Positions 44,336-54,867 of a DNA stretch of 64,000 nucleotides are shown piece by piece (within the stretch, counting starts at the first letter, position 1; each line of letters starts with the position of its first letter). The notes below the pieces were generated by a model, which was not told the DNA's origin, searched no databases, and saw only the letters and a program-made list of their open reading frames with translations. This DNA comes from Enterocloster clostridioformis (GTDB lineage Bacteria; Bacillota; Clostridia; Lachnospirales; Lachnospiraceae): NCBI RefSeq assembly GCF_020297485.1, contig NZ_JAIWZC010000001.1, forward strand, positions 4,712,001 through 4,776,000, read 5' to 3'. The position numbers were made by a program, and so were the translations under genes.

Positions 44336-44832
44336 AGGCTCCACTGGCTTACTTCGTACCCAAAATCATTTGGGCTGCTGCAGGCAAGGACGATGATCGG
44401 CATGATCTGGTCCGGCGTAAAAACAGACGGGGCACCGGGGCGTTTTTTATCGGAGAGGACTGCCCGTATCTCATCTTCAAGCTTTTCCGGGGCGTCCATT
44501 TCAATCCTCCGCAAGGCTGGGAGCGCCGCGAGGAACCGACTGCGCCAGGCGGCAGCATTATTATAATGAAGCCCGGCCTGTGGCGCAATATTCTGGTTGA
44601 ATTCCCCCTGTGACGCAGGCAGGACAATGCTGGCTCTTTTGACCAGTCCTGACGGAAGGGAGCGGCTTTTTGAAAAAGCAGATAATATGTTTTTCATGGC
44701 ATCAGATAAAACCGGGATAGTATCAATTGTTTTCCTTCGCATAATAACCCATCCATTCTTTAGTGATAGAATTATTATGCACCGACTACAATAAAAAAGC
44801 AACGTCTATTCATTATTATTTTGGCAATGCTG
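44336..44832 (-). mobile_element. Truncated IS630-family element (right part only)
   Basis: This 497-bp segment is nearly identical to 54297-54793, the right part of the IS630 element further on, with a few single-base differences. It encodes the first about 155 residues of the transposase on the minus strand, from MRRKTIDTIPVLSDAMKN to NDFGYEVSQWSL, then breaks off into the kinase remnant. The intact end GCAATGCTG lies at 44824-44832, flanked by TA. Confidence 0.85.
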
Positions 44833-44834
44833 TA

Positions 44835-45343
44835 CTAGCAATTTATCCAAGGCAACGGTGGTTCGTGCCATCAACTGGTTGTATCATTTTGGCATTATTG
44901 GCTTCTGTGGAAAGATTGTAGAGCTTGACATTCTTGATTTTAAACCGGGAAGACGTTGTTATTTTATGGATTTAGGAATTGCGAATTTCTACATGACACA
45001 AGCTGGTCTTGATAAGGCTTCCATAAATGGGACGCTTAATGAAAATTATGTATATATAAACCTGGTGAAAAGGCTGGATTTTCCACAGCAGATTGCATTT
45101 GAGACACCGGCTTTTGCCACATATAAGAATAGAGAAATCGACTTTTACGTACAGAGTCTGAAAGAGCGGACACGGTATGCTGTTGAGGTAAAGTCTGGTA
45201 AGCAGTCTGGAAATACAGCCAAAAAGGCGCTTTATGACGGTAAAGCAGATTATCTTCTTTACCTGAAAGGTAATACCCATGGCGGTGTTGAGGGTAAAAC
45301 AATTACCCGGCCAATCTATGCACTGGAACGATTTCATTTTTAA
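44835..45343 (+). pseudogene. DUF4143 C-terminal part of an AAA ATPase gene
   Basis: The frame NLSKATVVRAINWLYHFGII, then FYMTQAGL-like NFYMTQAGLDKASING, NEIDFYV-like REIDFYVQ and YAVEVKSGKQSGNTAKKAL corresponds to the DUF4143 domain, a restriction-like fold found at the C-terminus of a common bacterial AAA ATPase family. The N-terminal ATPase domain is absent; the frame begins exactly at the IS630 end. It ends with a normal stop after RPIYALERFHF. No start codon belongs to it. Confidence 0.75.
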
Positions 45344-45499
45344 CTGTAACGGGGTATATTAACACATCAATTAAATTATTTTACAAATGAAGAAGCCGTT
45401 GCAAAATAGATGAGTAATCTATGGAGCAATGGCTCTTTCTTTTTGCTTAAAAACAGAAAACGGACTCCGAAGAGTCCGCAATCCATGGCATAATAAATT

Positions 45500-46528
45500 A
45501 TGCCGAGTAAAATAAAATACCATAAAAATTTACTAGAACTCGGCGCAGCTTATCAACTGGTTTTGCCATTAAGTTTGAAAGGTTTGGTTCCCAACGATGA
45601 TTCTGTCCGACTGCTGAGCCACGAATTGGAGGATTTAGATTACAGCTTGCTGTATCAGGCTTACTCTGCCAAAGGCAGAAATCCGGCAGTGGACCCAAAG
45701 ACCATGTTCAAGATCCTGACCTATGCGTATTCCCAAAATATTTATTTTTCCCGTAAAATTGAAACTGCCTCCAAACGCGACATCAACTTCATGTGGCTGC
45801 TGGCCGGGCAAAAGGCACTGGAATACAGTACCATCGCACGGTTCCGCACAGGCTTTTTGGCGGATGCCTGTGAAAATCTCTTTTACCAGATGGTCAGAAG
45901 GCTGGAAAACTCCGGTGAACTGTCAAAGGAAACCGTGTTTATTGATGGAACAAAGCTGGAGGCCTGCGCCAATAAATACACCTTTGTCTGGAAAAAATCG
46001 GTTGGAAAATGGGAAGAAAAAATGTTCTGGAAGATACAGGATGCGGTTATACGGATCAATCAGGAGTATATCCAGTCATTCTGCGTCAAAGAAGCCACTC
46101 GGACAGAGGATCTTCAGAACATCTGTCGTTTCCTGGAACAGGTTTGCAGGGAACAACAAACGGTGTTTGTACATGGAAGAGGGAAACGGAAGAGCCGGAA
46201 CCAGCGATATTTGGAGCTGTTCCACCGATTTTTAGAGCGGCAGACGGTTTATGACTGGCATACAGCCAGCTTCCAGGGAAGGAATAACTACTGCAAAACA
46301 GATCCGGATGCTACATTTATGCACATGAAGGATGACCATATGCGGAATGCACAGATCAAACCGGGCTATAACGTCCAAATCGGAGTAGATAGTGAATATA
46401 TCATTGGGGTAGATATATTTCAAGACAGGAATGATGTCTGGACGCTGGTAGCATTTTTAAAGACAATGGAGGAAAAGCTGGGATTCCGTTATCCAAGTGT
46501 GACAGCGGATTCCGGATATAAGTATTAA
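45500..46528 (+). pseudogene. IS1182-family transposase, C-terminally truncated
   Basis: A 342-residue frame for a DDE transposase with a DUF772-type N-terminus. It has SYLTFRKL-free but typical RNPAVDPKTMFKILTYAYSQN, YSTIARFR, TVFIDGTKLEACANKYTFVWKK, VFVHGRGKRKSRNQRYLELF and DPDATFMHMKDDHM. It stops abruptly after VTADSGYKY, where full-length relatives continue for more than 100 residues through the last catalytic acid. A probable left end (GAAGCCGTTGCAAAATAGATG, near 45391) lies upstream; no matching right end was found. It is therefore a decayed element. Confidence 0.8.
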
Positions 46529-46663
46529 TCTAAATCTTTTGTATGCTGTTTCAAAACAGATGAATAAATATTATCCTGAATAATTCCTCAGAAGCCCTTT
46601 TATGTCAGAACTGGCGAAAGAACATTGTTCGGGGATTTTGATTAAATTTGATGTATTATTTTG

Positions 46664-46692
46664 TTGACAGTTGTTATTGCATTATTTATAAT
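46664..46692 (+). promoter_or_regulatory. Promoter of the PTS / alpha-galactosidase operon
   Basis: Perfect TTGACA (46664-46669) and perfect TATAAT (46687-46692) with a 17-base spacer, about 60 bases before the PTS gene start. Confidence 0.8.
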
Positions 46693-46753
46693 ATAAACAA
46701 ATGAACGCGAGTACATAATGAATAAAAATGTTACAAGGAATAAGGAGGATATC

Positions 46754-48306
46754 ATGGGATACAATTATAAACAGATTGCCGAGTCGGTTGTTAAATGTAT
46801 TGGTGGTCAGAAAAATATTAAATCCGTGCAGCATTGTGCTACCAGACTTCGTCTGATTGTTGTGGATAAAGAGAAAATAGATGAAAAAGGAATGGGGGAT
46901 ATTGAGGGAGTAAAAGGTACATTTTTTACAGCAGGACAGTTCCAGATTATTTTTGGTACAGGACATGTCAACCGAGTCTATGAAGAAGTGACCAAGCTGG
47001 GCATCAATGAAACAACGGAGAGTGAAGCAAAAGAGGCGAAAATGGATGGAAAGAATCGGTTGCAAAAGGCAATTCGAACTTTTGGGGATGTATTTGTTCC
47101 GGTTATCCCGGCTCTAGTTGCTACGGGTTTATTCCTAGTATAACTCGATTTTAATAAGTTTACATTATTATCCTGAAAACCAAGGGAAACGTGCGCCCAA
47201 AGCACGGACACGTAAGCCAATAAATCAGATTACTACCAATGCTTAAATTGTAAGCTTATTTAAATCGAGTTATACTAGGACTTAAGGGGGCACTTCTCAA
47301 CGATAATTTTCTTTCAATCTTCGGAATGACAACTGCAGAAGTACCTCAGACATTTTCTGTCTTAGTGGATGTATTGTCGGGGACAACATTTGCATTTCTT
47401 CCGGCGATTGTTTGCTGGTCCACTTTCAGGGTGTTCGGTGGTTCCCCGGTGCTGGGATTGATTCTTGGTCTCATGCTAGTCAACGGCGCACTTCCAAACG
47501 CTTATTCTGTGGCCGATCCGTCAAGCGGAGTTGTTCCAATTTATCTGTTCGGGTTTATACCTATTGTAGGATACCAGGGCAGTATCCTTCCTGCTTTTGT
47601 GGCGGGCTGGCTTGGAAGTAAATTAGAAAAAAAATTGAGAAAGACGGTTCCAACAACCTTTGATTTTATGGTTACTCCTTTCTTGGTTCTTCTCATTATG
47701 CTTCTTCTTTCACTTGTTGTTATTGGACCAATCTTGCATGGAGTAGAAAATAATCTTCTGTCAGCTATGGAGGTGGCACTACATTTGCCTTTCGGTATTG
47801 GAGGTCTGATAATAGGATTCTTCTGGTCAATCATAACGCTAACTGGAGTACATCATATTTCAAACATGCTTGAGATTAGCCTTCTGGCAAATACAGGATT
47901 TAATCCGATGAATGCAATTCTTTGTATGTGTGGGTTTTCTTCATCTGGTGTCTGCCTTGCTATTGCTTTAAAGGCAAAAAAGAAAGAAGTTCGTGTAATT
48001 GGTCCCAGCGCCACTGCATCTGCTTTGCTAGGAATTGGGGAACCGGCCCTATTTGGTGTGCTTCTGAGATACAATATTAAACCATTTATTTTAAGCTGCT
48101 GTGTAAACGGAGTGGCTGGAATGATTGCGATGATTATCGGTCTTCAGGGAACAGGAAATGGAATTACGACAATTCCGGGAATTTTATTGTATATTTATTC
48201 ACCACACCAGTTGATTATGTACATTATTTTGGCGGCGGTAACGTTTATTTCAGCTTTTGTTTTGGCGTGGATATTTGTCGTTCCAAAGGAAGTTATGGAA
48301 GAGTGA
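46754..48306 (+). pseudogene. PTS EIIBC permease gene (glucose superfamily) interrupted by a MITE
   Basis: Codons 1-128 (46754-47137) encode an EIIB domain, with phosphorylation Cys in SVQHCATRLRLIV, and the start of EIIC up to LVATGLFL. After a 138-bp insertion the frame resumes exactly at 47278 with GLKGALLNDNFLSIFG and runs to 48306 through about nine membrane segments, including FGIGGLIIGFFWSIITLTGVHH and GIGEPALFGV. Removing the insertion with one TA copy gives an uninterrupted 470-residue EIIBC, normal for the sucrose/trehalose/beta-glucoside group without EIIA. The first gene of an operon with the alpha-galactosidase, it probably imported an alpha-galactoside. As it stands it yields a 130-residue truncated product. 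AAGGAGG precedes the ATG by five bases. Confidence 0.88.
47138..47275. mobile_element. 138-bp MITE inserted in the PTS gene, copy 1
   Basis: A non-coding element with 25-bp terminal inverted repeats (GTATAACTCGATTT at each end, 23 of 25 matching), flanked by a TA duplication at 47136-47137 and 47276-47277. A small internal hairpin CGTGC/GCACG is present. The same 138-bp sequence, differing at two positions, lies at 60702-60839. The TA target and non-coding nature indicate a MITE mobilised by an IS630/Tc1-type transposase (family inference). Confidence 0.9.
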
Positions 48307-48324
48307 TAAAAAGAGGGCAAAACA

Positions 48325-50535
48325 GTGATTCAAATATTGAAAAATGAGAAAAATCAGCAATTGTTTTTCCTAAATACTTCCGATACTTCTCTGGTTCTTT
48401 TTGTTCCGGAAAGCAGACACGTATTTATACCGCACTGGGGAGGAAAAATAGAGCCGACTGATATCGGATATATAATTGAAGAAATTTCTAGGGCAAGTTA
48501 CCTGCCTGATGCGGATGGAAAAAAGAATTTTAAATTAGAACAGATGCCTCAGATTTACCCTTCATACGGGTATACAGATTTGCGGGAGCCGGCATTTTCT
48601 TTTAGGTGGAAAGACGGATCCAGGATTACAGACCTTCGTTACCGTTCTTACAGTACATATAGAGGGAAAAGAAAACCTGAGAGACTTCCAGCAGTGCTTT
48701 CAGATGAAGATAGCGAGGTTCTTGAAATCGTACTTTGTGATACATTAAAGCAGACTGAGGTGACGTTGGTATTCGGAGTTTTTGAAAAATACAATGCGAT
48801 TACCCAGTCTGTACTGGTAAAAAATAAAGGTGAAGAAGCGTTCTATATTGAAAAAATTTGTTCTGCAAATATGGATTTGTTATTCAGTGACTTGGATTTG
48901 ATCCATCTGTCGGGTGCATGGGGAAGAGAATGTAATATTAAGAGAAGGCATCTGGAACAGGGAATACAGGCAGTAGGCAGTACACGGGGGGCAGGCGGAC
49001 ATGGACAGAATCCGTTTGCTGCACTTGTATCGCCGGATACTTCGGAAGATCAAGGAGAAGTCTATGCAATGAATTTTGTATATAGCGGAAATTTCCTTGC
49101 TGAGGTAGAGGTGGATATGCATGAGAATAGTCGTTTCCAGATTGGAATCCATCCATTTGAATTTGAATGGAAGCTAAATCCGGGATATGAGTTCCAGACG
49201 CCGGAAGTGGTTCTGGTCTATTCAGGGAATGGACTGGGACAGATGTCCCGAACGTTTCACAAATTGTATCGTGAGTGTCTGATGCCAACAAGGTTTAGAA
49301 ATCAGGAGAGACCAGTTCTGCTCAATAGTTGGGAGGCGAACTATTTTGATTTTACGAGAGACAGTCTTGTCTCGCTGGCAGCACAGGCAGCAGAGGCGGG
49401 GGCAGAATTATTTGTATTAGATGACGGGTGGTTTGGTCGGCGGGATGATACAACAACATCAATAGGAGACTGGATACCTTACGAGAAGAAGCTAGGAGGG
49501 AATCTGGAGAGTTTAATCAGTGATATCCGTAAGCGGAAAATTGCATTTGGGTTGTGGTTTGAACCCGAAATGGTATCCCCGGACAGCGAATTGTACAAAC
49601 AGCACCCGGAGTGGGTCATACAGGTAAAAGGGCGGAGAATAGAAAAATCTAGAGATGAATATGTTCTGGATCTTGCAAATCCTGCTGTATGTGAATATAT
49701 TATCCGGAGTGTAGGGAAGATTTTGAGTGAAAACTCAATCTCTTATGTGAAATGGGATATGAATCGGAACTTTACAAATACAGGGTCTCTCTACCTGTCC
49801 CCGGAACAGCAGAAGGAGTTGCCACATCGCTATATGCTTGGACTTTACCATATTATGGAAACCTTAACGAAAGAATTTCCGGATGTACTTTTTGAGGGTT
49901 GTGCAGGAGGAGGTGGAAGGTGCGATCCTGGAATGCTTTATTATATGCCTCAGATATGGGTCAGCGATGATACGGACGCTCTGGAGAGATTGCCGATTCA
50001 ATATGGGACATCACTCGTATATCCGTCGATTGGAATGGGTTGTCACATTTCGGATGTTCCGAATCATCAAACAGGGAGAAGAGTCAGCCTTGAAACTAGG
50101 GCGGCCGTTGCAATGTGGGGGAATCTGGGACTTGAATTGAATTTTAACAAGATTGATAGTGCAGAAAAAATTCAAATAAAAAAATATATTGGTTTTTATA
50201 AAAAGGTAAGATATATAATTCAGTTCGGAGACCTGTATCGTTTAAAGGGACTGGAAATTGGGAACGAATATGCGTGGATGTATATCAGTGACGATGGAGA
50301 AAAAATATTGATTACTTATGTACAGATTATGTCTCGTCCCAATACAGTGTCAAAACGTTTAAGATTGACGCATGTAGAAAAACAAGCTTTGTACAAAGAC
50401 ACTTTATCTGGTAGACGTTTTCATGGAAGCGAGCTGTCCGAAATTGGGCTGGAAATCGGAAAGATTAGTAGGGACGGAGATTCACAGCAGTGGCTTTTAG
50501 AGAAAGTTTCAGAAAAAGATAAGGGACAAATATAA
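48325..50535 (+). CDS. Alpha-galactosidase (GH36)
   Basis: A 736-residue glycoside hydrolase family 36 enzyme that removes terminal alpha-1,6-galactose from melibiose, raffinose or similar sugars. The catalytic nucleophile is in SYVKWDMNRNFTN, the general acid in WVSDDTDALERLPIQYG. The substrate-site blocks LLNSWEANYFDFT, ELFVLDDGWFGRRDD and FGLWFEPEMVSPDSELY are typical of the bacterial tetrameric type. No signal peptide is present, so it acts in the cytoplasm on imported sugar. It starts with GTG after AGAGGG and lies 18 bases behind the PTS gene. Confidence 0.95.
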   Translation: MIQILKNEKNQQLFFLNTSDTSLVLFVPESRHVFIPHWGGKIEPTDIGYIIEEISRASYLPDADGKKNFKLEQMPQIYPSYGYTDLREPAFSFRWKDGSRITDLRYRSYSTYRGKRKPERLPAVLSDEDSEVLEIVLCDTLKQTEVTLVFGVFEKYNAITQSVLVKNKGEEAFYIEKICSANMDLLFSDLDLIHLSGAWGRECNIKRRHLEQGIQAVGSTRGAGGHGQNPFAALVSPDTSEDQGEVYAMNFVYSGNFLAEVEVDMHENSRFQIGIHPFEFEWKLNPGYEFQTPEVVLVYSGNGLGQMSRTFHKLYRECLMPTRFRNQERPVLLNSWEANYFDFTRDSLVSLAAQAAEAGAELFVLDDGWFGRRDDTTTSIGDWIPYEKKLGGNLESLISDIRKRKIAFGLWFEPEMVSPDSELYKQHPEWVIQVKGRRIEKSRDEYVLDLANPAVCEYIIRSVGKILSENSISYVKWDMNRNFTNTGSLYLSPEQQKELPHRYMLGLYHIMETLTKEFPDVLFEGCAGGGGRCDPGMLYYMPQIWVSDDTDALERLPIQYGTSLVYPSIGMGCHISDVPNHQTGRRVSLETRAAVAMWGNLGLELNFNKIDSAEKIQIKKYIGFYKKVRYIIQFGDLYRLKGLEIGNEYAWMYISDDGEKILITYVQIMSRPNTVSKRLRLTHVEKQALYKDTLSGRRFHGSELSEIGLEIGKISRDGDSQQWLLEKVSEKDKGQI

Positions 50536-50706
50536 AATTTAAAGTAGACAGACTGTGCCGAACTTATGACATTTTGTTTCTTCCGTGAAAGATTGACTAT
50601 TTATAGCAAATCTTCTAAAATAAAATTATTGGGTTTAAATGCGATACTTTCATGTAATTATGACAATATAGGATATTGCTGTATCGTGGGAGGAGGAAAT
50701 AGAGAT

Positions 50707-51714
50707 ATGTCAAATATGCAAGATATTGCTGATAAGGCAGGTGTTTCTAGGGCGACAGTTTCCAGAGTTCTCTCTGATCATCCGTCAGTTAAGGCTGCAA
50801 CACGGAAAAAAGTACTCCATTGGGTTAAAGAGTTGGGATATGAACCGAATCTGATTGCTCAGAGTTTAGCGGGAAATAGCACAAATATTATCGGCGTTAT
50901 AGTGCCGGAAATCGCCTATCCGTTTTTCAGTGAGATTATTGAGGCAATTGAAAGTCAAGCATTCTATGAAGGCTACAGTGTTATTATATGTAATACAAAC
51001 CGGAGTTTGGAAAAAGAAAAAAATATATTAACAGGATTAAATAAAAGAAAAGTGGACGGGATTATAGCGGTCCCTGTCTCAACCGAATTCAGTCTGAATT
51101 CATATAGAAAATTGAATATTCCAGTTACGATGATTACAAAAAAGGTGGAAGGTTTCCATTCGATTTATATATCCCATTATAGGGGTGGGGAACTGATGGC
51201 AAAACATTTTCTCAGTGTCGGGTTTCGGAAAATAGGCTATATCGGACCTGTCAAGAAATCTACATCGGCTATAAAATTCCAAGGATTACGGGATTATCTT
51301 TTGGCGAACGGAATAGAACTTACAGACGTAATCGAATGTGATCCGCCGGCGAATATGAATGCTACCGGGGTATCAGAAAATGTCAAAAATTATATTTTGG
51401 TCAGAGGGATTCAAAGTGAAGTATTGCTTGCCAACGATGATATTTCTGCCTGTGAAGCCATATCAGCATTGCAGATGCAGGGCATATCCGTGCCGCATGA
51501 TATAGCGGTTGCGGGGTTTGACAATTCTCTGCTCGCAAGGGAAATGAATCCTAAACTGACTTCGCTGGCACAGCCTTTGGAGATGATTGGAAAAAAAGCT
51601 GTGGAAGTACTTCTTGATCAGATAAATTACCATACTCAGCCCCAGATGTATGAGATGGAATCTCGTGTGGTAATAAGAGAATCAACAGTGAGCTGGAATG
51701 TACAGCAATCGTGA
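50707..51714 (+). CDS. LacI-family transcriptional regulator
   Basis: A 335-residue repressor. The N-terminal helix-turn-helix and hinge helix read MQDIADKAGVSRATVSRVLS and ELGYEPNLIAQSLAG. The periplasmic-binding-protein-like effector domain follows (IIGVIVPEIAYPFFSEII, ILANDDISACEAI-like VLLANDDISACEAI, VAGFDNSLLAREMNPKLTS). It stands directly behind the alpha-galactosidase gene and probably controls that operon in response to an alpha-galactoside. The start at 50707 is supported by GGAGGAGG ten bases upstream; an earlier in-frame start at 50566 would add unrelated residues. Confidence 0.92.
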   Translation: MSNMQDIADKAGVSRATVSRVLSDHPSVKAATRKKVLHWVKELGYEPNLIAQSLAGNSTNIIGVIVPEIAYPFFSEIIEAIESQAFYEGYSVIICNTNRSLEKEKNILTGLNKRKVDGIIAVPVSTEFSLNSYRKLNIPVTMITKKVEGFHSIYISHYRGGELMAKHFLSVGFRKIGYIGPVKKSTSAIKFQGLRDYLLANGIELTDVIECDPPANMNATGVSENVKNYILVRGIQSEVLLANDDISACEAISALQMQGISVPHDIAVAGFDNSLLAREMNPKLTSLAQPLEMIGKKAVEVLLDQINYHTQPQMYEMESRVVIRESTVSWNVQQS

Positions 51715-51762
51715 AACTTGTCACGGTATCAGGTTTATAAATATAAGATATCGGAATAAGAC

Positions 51763-51812
51763 ATCCCTGAATTCGGAATGACTACAGTCATCTTGGTTCA
51801 GGGATATTTTTA
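51763..51812 (+). terminator. Terminator after the LacI-family gene
   Basis: ATCCCTGAA (51763-51771) pairs with TTCAGGGAT (51797-51805), with an inner ATGACT/AGTCAT stem, and is followed by a T run. Confidence 0.75.
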
Positions 51813-51993
51813 TTTCGTGAGAAAATAGGTAATTGTTAAATGATTTCTTACCATTAGTTGGACGAAAAAAAGCGCCCATAGGTAAGGAGAAAAAAGGTCA
51901 GTATCCAGAAAAACTCTGGAATGACATAAATGTCAGATTTTTGGGCGCACTTATAGCCCATAGATTTACGAACCATGATAATTGAATACTTTT

Positions 51994-53423
51994 TCAGGCA
52001 ACCAGCGGTTTTAAACTCCGTATATATTCCGGACAGTTCATACGAAAGGCAACAATCACTGTAAGCTGGCTGGCGATTCCGGCAAGAAAAACATCTGCTT
52101 TCGTGGTTGCATGATTTCTGGTATGTTTGCCAGCTATGCACATATTTATTTTGAAGTGATTGATGGCTCTTTCTATGGAAGTTCTTATTTTATAGAGGGC
52201 ATCCCATTCAGGGGTATTACGCTGGATTCCCGGAAACATGCGAAAATCCATGTTTTCATAGGTGTAAGTGGTTCGGCCTTTTTTGGCTGTGCTGCAAGGA
52301 TGTTCGCATTCACAAATCCAATGCCCGTTTTTCATATGAACTTTGGGGCAGCGCCATTTGATACGGTCAGAACGTCCTTCTTCCTTTGTAACGCCACAAT
52401 ACTTCATGGCCAGCAGAGGATCATTGGGGCAGGTAGGATATCCGTATTCATTGTAGCCTACTTTTTTAAGGGAACTTTCGTTACGTGGGTTGTATGGGAG
52501 CAGGACTTTCTGATATCCAAACTCGTTTTTCAGGAAGCCGTAAATGTCAGCAGAATCAAAGGCGGCATCTCCTAAAAAAGTATTCGGGTGGAAATCCGGA
52601 TGTGCAGAGAAAAAGTCAGAGAGAACCGGCTTTAAAGCAGCGGAATCGCTGATGGTCTTATCTTCATCAGAGGAATCCGACTTTTTCTCAACCGGAAGTT
52701 CCGGATGCGCAGCCTTAAAATCATCATCAAAAAATACGATGTCCCTGACAATACCAAGACCATTCGTGAGGATGCCGAATTTATCGGCATAGCAAAAATG
52801 CCCATTGATATACATCTGTTTGGCATCGGGAGAGGAAGCAGCCTGCGAAGGCATAAGCCCGTAGGCCATCTTGTAGGGATCCACATCCGGCTTGTCTTAT
52901 AAAAAGACTTTAAGCGTTTGATAAGAGCATTGAGAGTTTTGGGATTATTTTCATTCACAAACAGTTCAATACCAGAGGTGTCGAAGGTAAGGATCCGGGC
53001 AAGAGAAGAATCAATCATCTGGCAGATGGGTTCTGTATAATCGACCATCTGGCGGAACATGAGTTCAATATAGGGTTCAAAGTTCTGGCGGAATCTGGTG
53101 AACAGAGGAGCATCGGGGACTTTGGAAAAACCACAAAAATCACGAAGTTCCTTACAGATGGAAAGAAAAAGGATGAGCAGAGAATCAGTAGGGATAGAAA
53201 AAATCTTCTGGAGGATGAGAGAGGAAAGGAAGCCGGTTAAGGGATAAACCCTGTTACGGCCAAGGTGCTGATAAAAAGCATTGGTAAAGACAGAGGGGAT
53301 GAAATCGTTTATATCGAAATGTTCATCCAGAAGCTGGAAGAAGGAAGGTGTATCTTCCATAAACATATCCTGACAGTCTGAAAAAGTATCATTTAAAGAA
53401 ATCTGACGATATTTAGCAGCCAT
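51994..53423 (-). pseudogene. DDE transposase gene (IS1182/IS5-like) with a single-base frameshift
   Basis: The minus strand encodes in one frame ISLNDTFSDCQDMFMEDTPS to ALIKRLKSFYK (53423 to about 52897), then in the -1 frame DKPDVDPYKMAYGLMPSQAA to MNCPEYIRSLKPLVA (to 51994). Catalytic blocks LTFDTSGIELFVNEN, FLGDAAFDSADIYGF and IRTSIERAINHFK are recognisable. The join near 52895-52905 reads through if one A is restored in the TATAAG run, so it is a one-base deletion and not a standard slippery site. The transposase is therefore probably inactive. A probable left end with a GCGCCCA/TGGGCGC inverted repeat lies at 51874-51945. Confidence 0.75.
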
Positions 53424-53430
53424 AAATTTA

Positions 53431-54793
53431 CAGCATTGCTTAAATATCAGTGATTAAATTACTAATGGTATCCCGGCATATGTCCACTTAAATGGGTGTG
53501 CTGTAAGATTGTATTGTTCAATAAAGCGCAGGATGCTTGCTTCCAGTTCTTCTATTGACAGGCAGCTTTTCCGCTTCAGCAGCTTCCGGTTAATGATGCC
53601 AAACCATATCTCAATCTGGTTCATCCAGGAACTGTGTTTCGGAGTATAGACAAAGCGGATCCGGTGGGAAGGGTCATGCAGGAAATCCGCCCGGCTTTCC
53701 ATACTTTTAAGGATCCCTGTTTTCCCTTTTTTGCCCAGTTCCACGCCAAGGGCACAGGCCTCTGCCACAAAGCGGACAAGGGTTTCCGACTTATGGGTGT
53801 TTAGGCCATCGCATATAAATGTCCATGGGGCTTGCGGGTCTGTCCCTGCCAATGCTTTCACGGCTTCCACAAAATCCTCTTCTGTGCGTGTGGAGTTTAA
53901 ATACGGCATTTCCATACGGCCCGTTGCAACATCAAAGAACCCGATGAGGCTGGCCGTGCCATGGCGGATATACTCAAACTCCATTTTGGCGCACTGGCCG
54001 GGTAATGGGAGCTTGTCAGGATATTTATGTTCCAGCGCCTGTACCCCGGTCATTTCATCCGTGGAAACAATGTGTGCACCTTCCCGGCTTTGTTCCTGGG
54101 CGCTCTGGTACAGGCCGCAGATTTCGTTTACTTTCCGCGCAAAAGATTCCGGGGCTTCCGTCTTTTCCGAAGAATGAAGCCAGTAACGGATTCTGTGGGG
54201 ATGTAAATCTACCTCATTTTAAAAAAACGGCTGACAGATTTCTCAGAAATCTGTTCAGCGATCCCCTGCTTTTTAATTTCTGCCACTAACAGCGGGAGGC
54301 TCCACTGGCTTACTTCGTACCCAAAATCATTTGGGCTGCTGCAGGCAAGGCCGATGATCCGCCTGATCTGGTCCGGCGTAAAAACAGACGGGGCACCGGG
54401 GCGTTTTTTATCGGAGAGGACTGCCCGTATCTCATCTTCAAGCTTTTCCGGGTCGTCCATTTCAATCCTCCGCAAGGCTGGGAGCGCCGCGAGGAACCGA
54501 CTGCGCCAGGTGGCAGCATTATTATAATGAAGCCCGACCTGTGGTGCAATATTCTGGTTGAGTTCCCCCTGTGACGCAAGCAGGACAATGCTGGCTCTTT
54601 TGACCAGTCCTGACGGAAGGGAGCGGCTTTTTGAAAAAGCAGATAATATGTTTTTCATGGCATCAGATAAAACCGGGATAGTATCAATTGTTTTCCTTCG
54701 CATAATAACCCATCCATTCTTTAGTGATAGAATTATTATGCACCGACTACAATAAAAAAGCAACGTCTATTCATTATTATTTTGGCAATGCTG
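53431..54793 (-). mobile_element. IS630-family insertion sequence, full length
   Basis: Terminal repeats CAGCATTGC (53431-53439) and GCAATGCTG (54785-54793) are flanked by TA on both sides, as expected for IS630. The transposase is on the minus strand in two frames: residues 1 onward from 54763 (MRRKTIDTIPVLSDAMKN to SEKSVSRFFK) and a second part ending at 53454. The second contains MTGVQALEHKYPDKLPLPGQ, WTFICDGLNTHKSETLVRF and HSSWMNQIEIWFGIINRKLL, the DDE motifs. The frames meet in an A run near 54217; adding one A gives RFFKNEVDLHPHRIRYW, a continuous protein. It is a frameshift mutation or possibly a slippage site. Confidence 0.85.
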
Positions 54794-54867
54794 TACTAGC
54801 CAACTTACGGTTTTAATGACGTGCTTTGTTCCCATTAGGATTTCTCCGCTTGGTAAGTCATTGACCA

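Noticed and set aside
52890..52910. Possible programmed -1 frameshift in the transposase at 51994-53423
   Set aside because: The zero-frame codons at TCTTTTTATAAG do not form an X XXY YYZ slippery heptamer, and restoring a single A gives a continuous protein, so a one-base deletion is simpler.
54210..54225. Possible programmed frameshift in the IS630 transposase
   Set aside because: The T7A4 run looks suggestive, but slipping on the T run leads straight to TAA and the A run is only four long; mutation is the safer reading, although slippage cannot be excluded.
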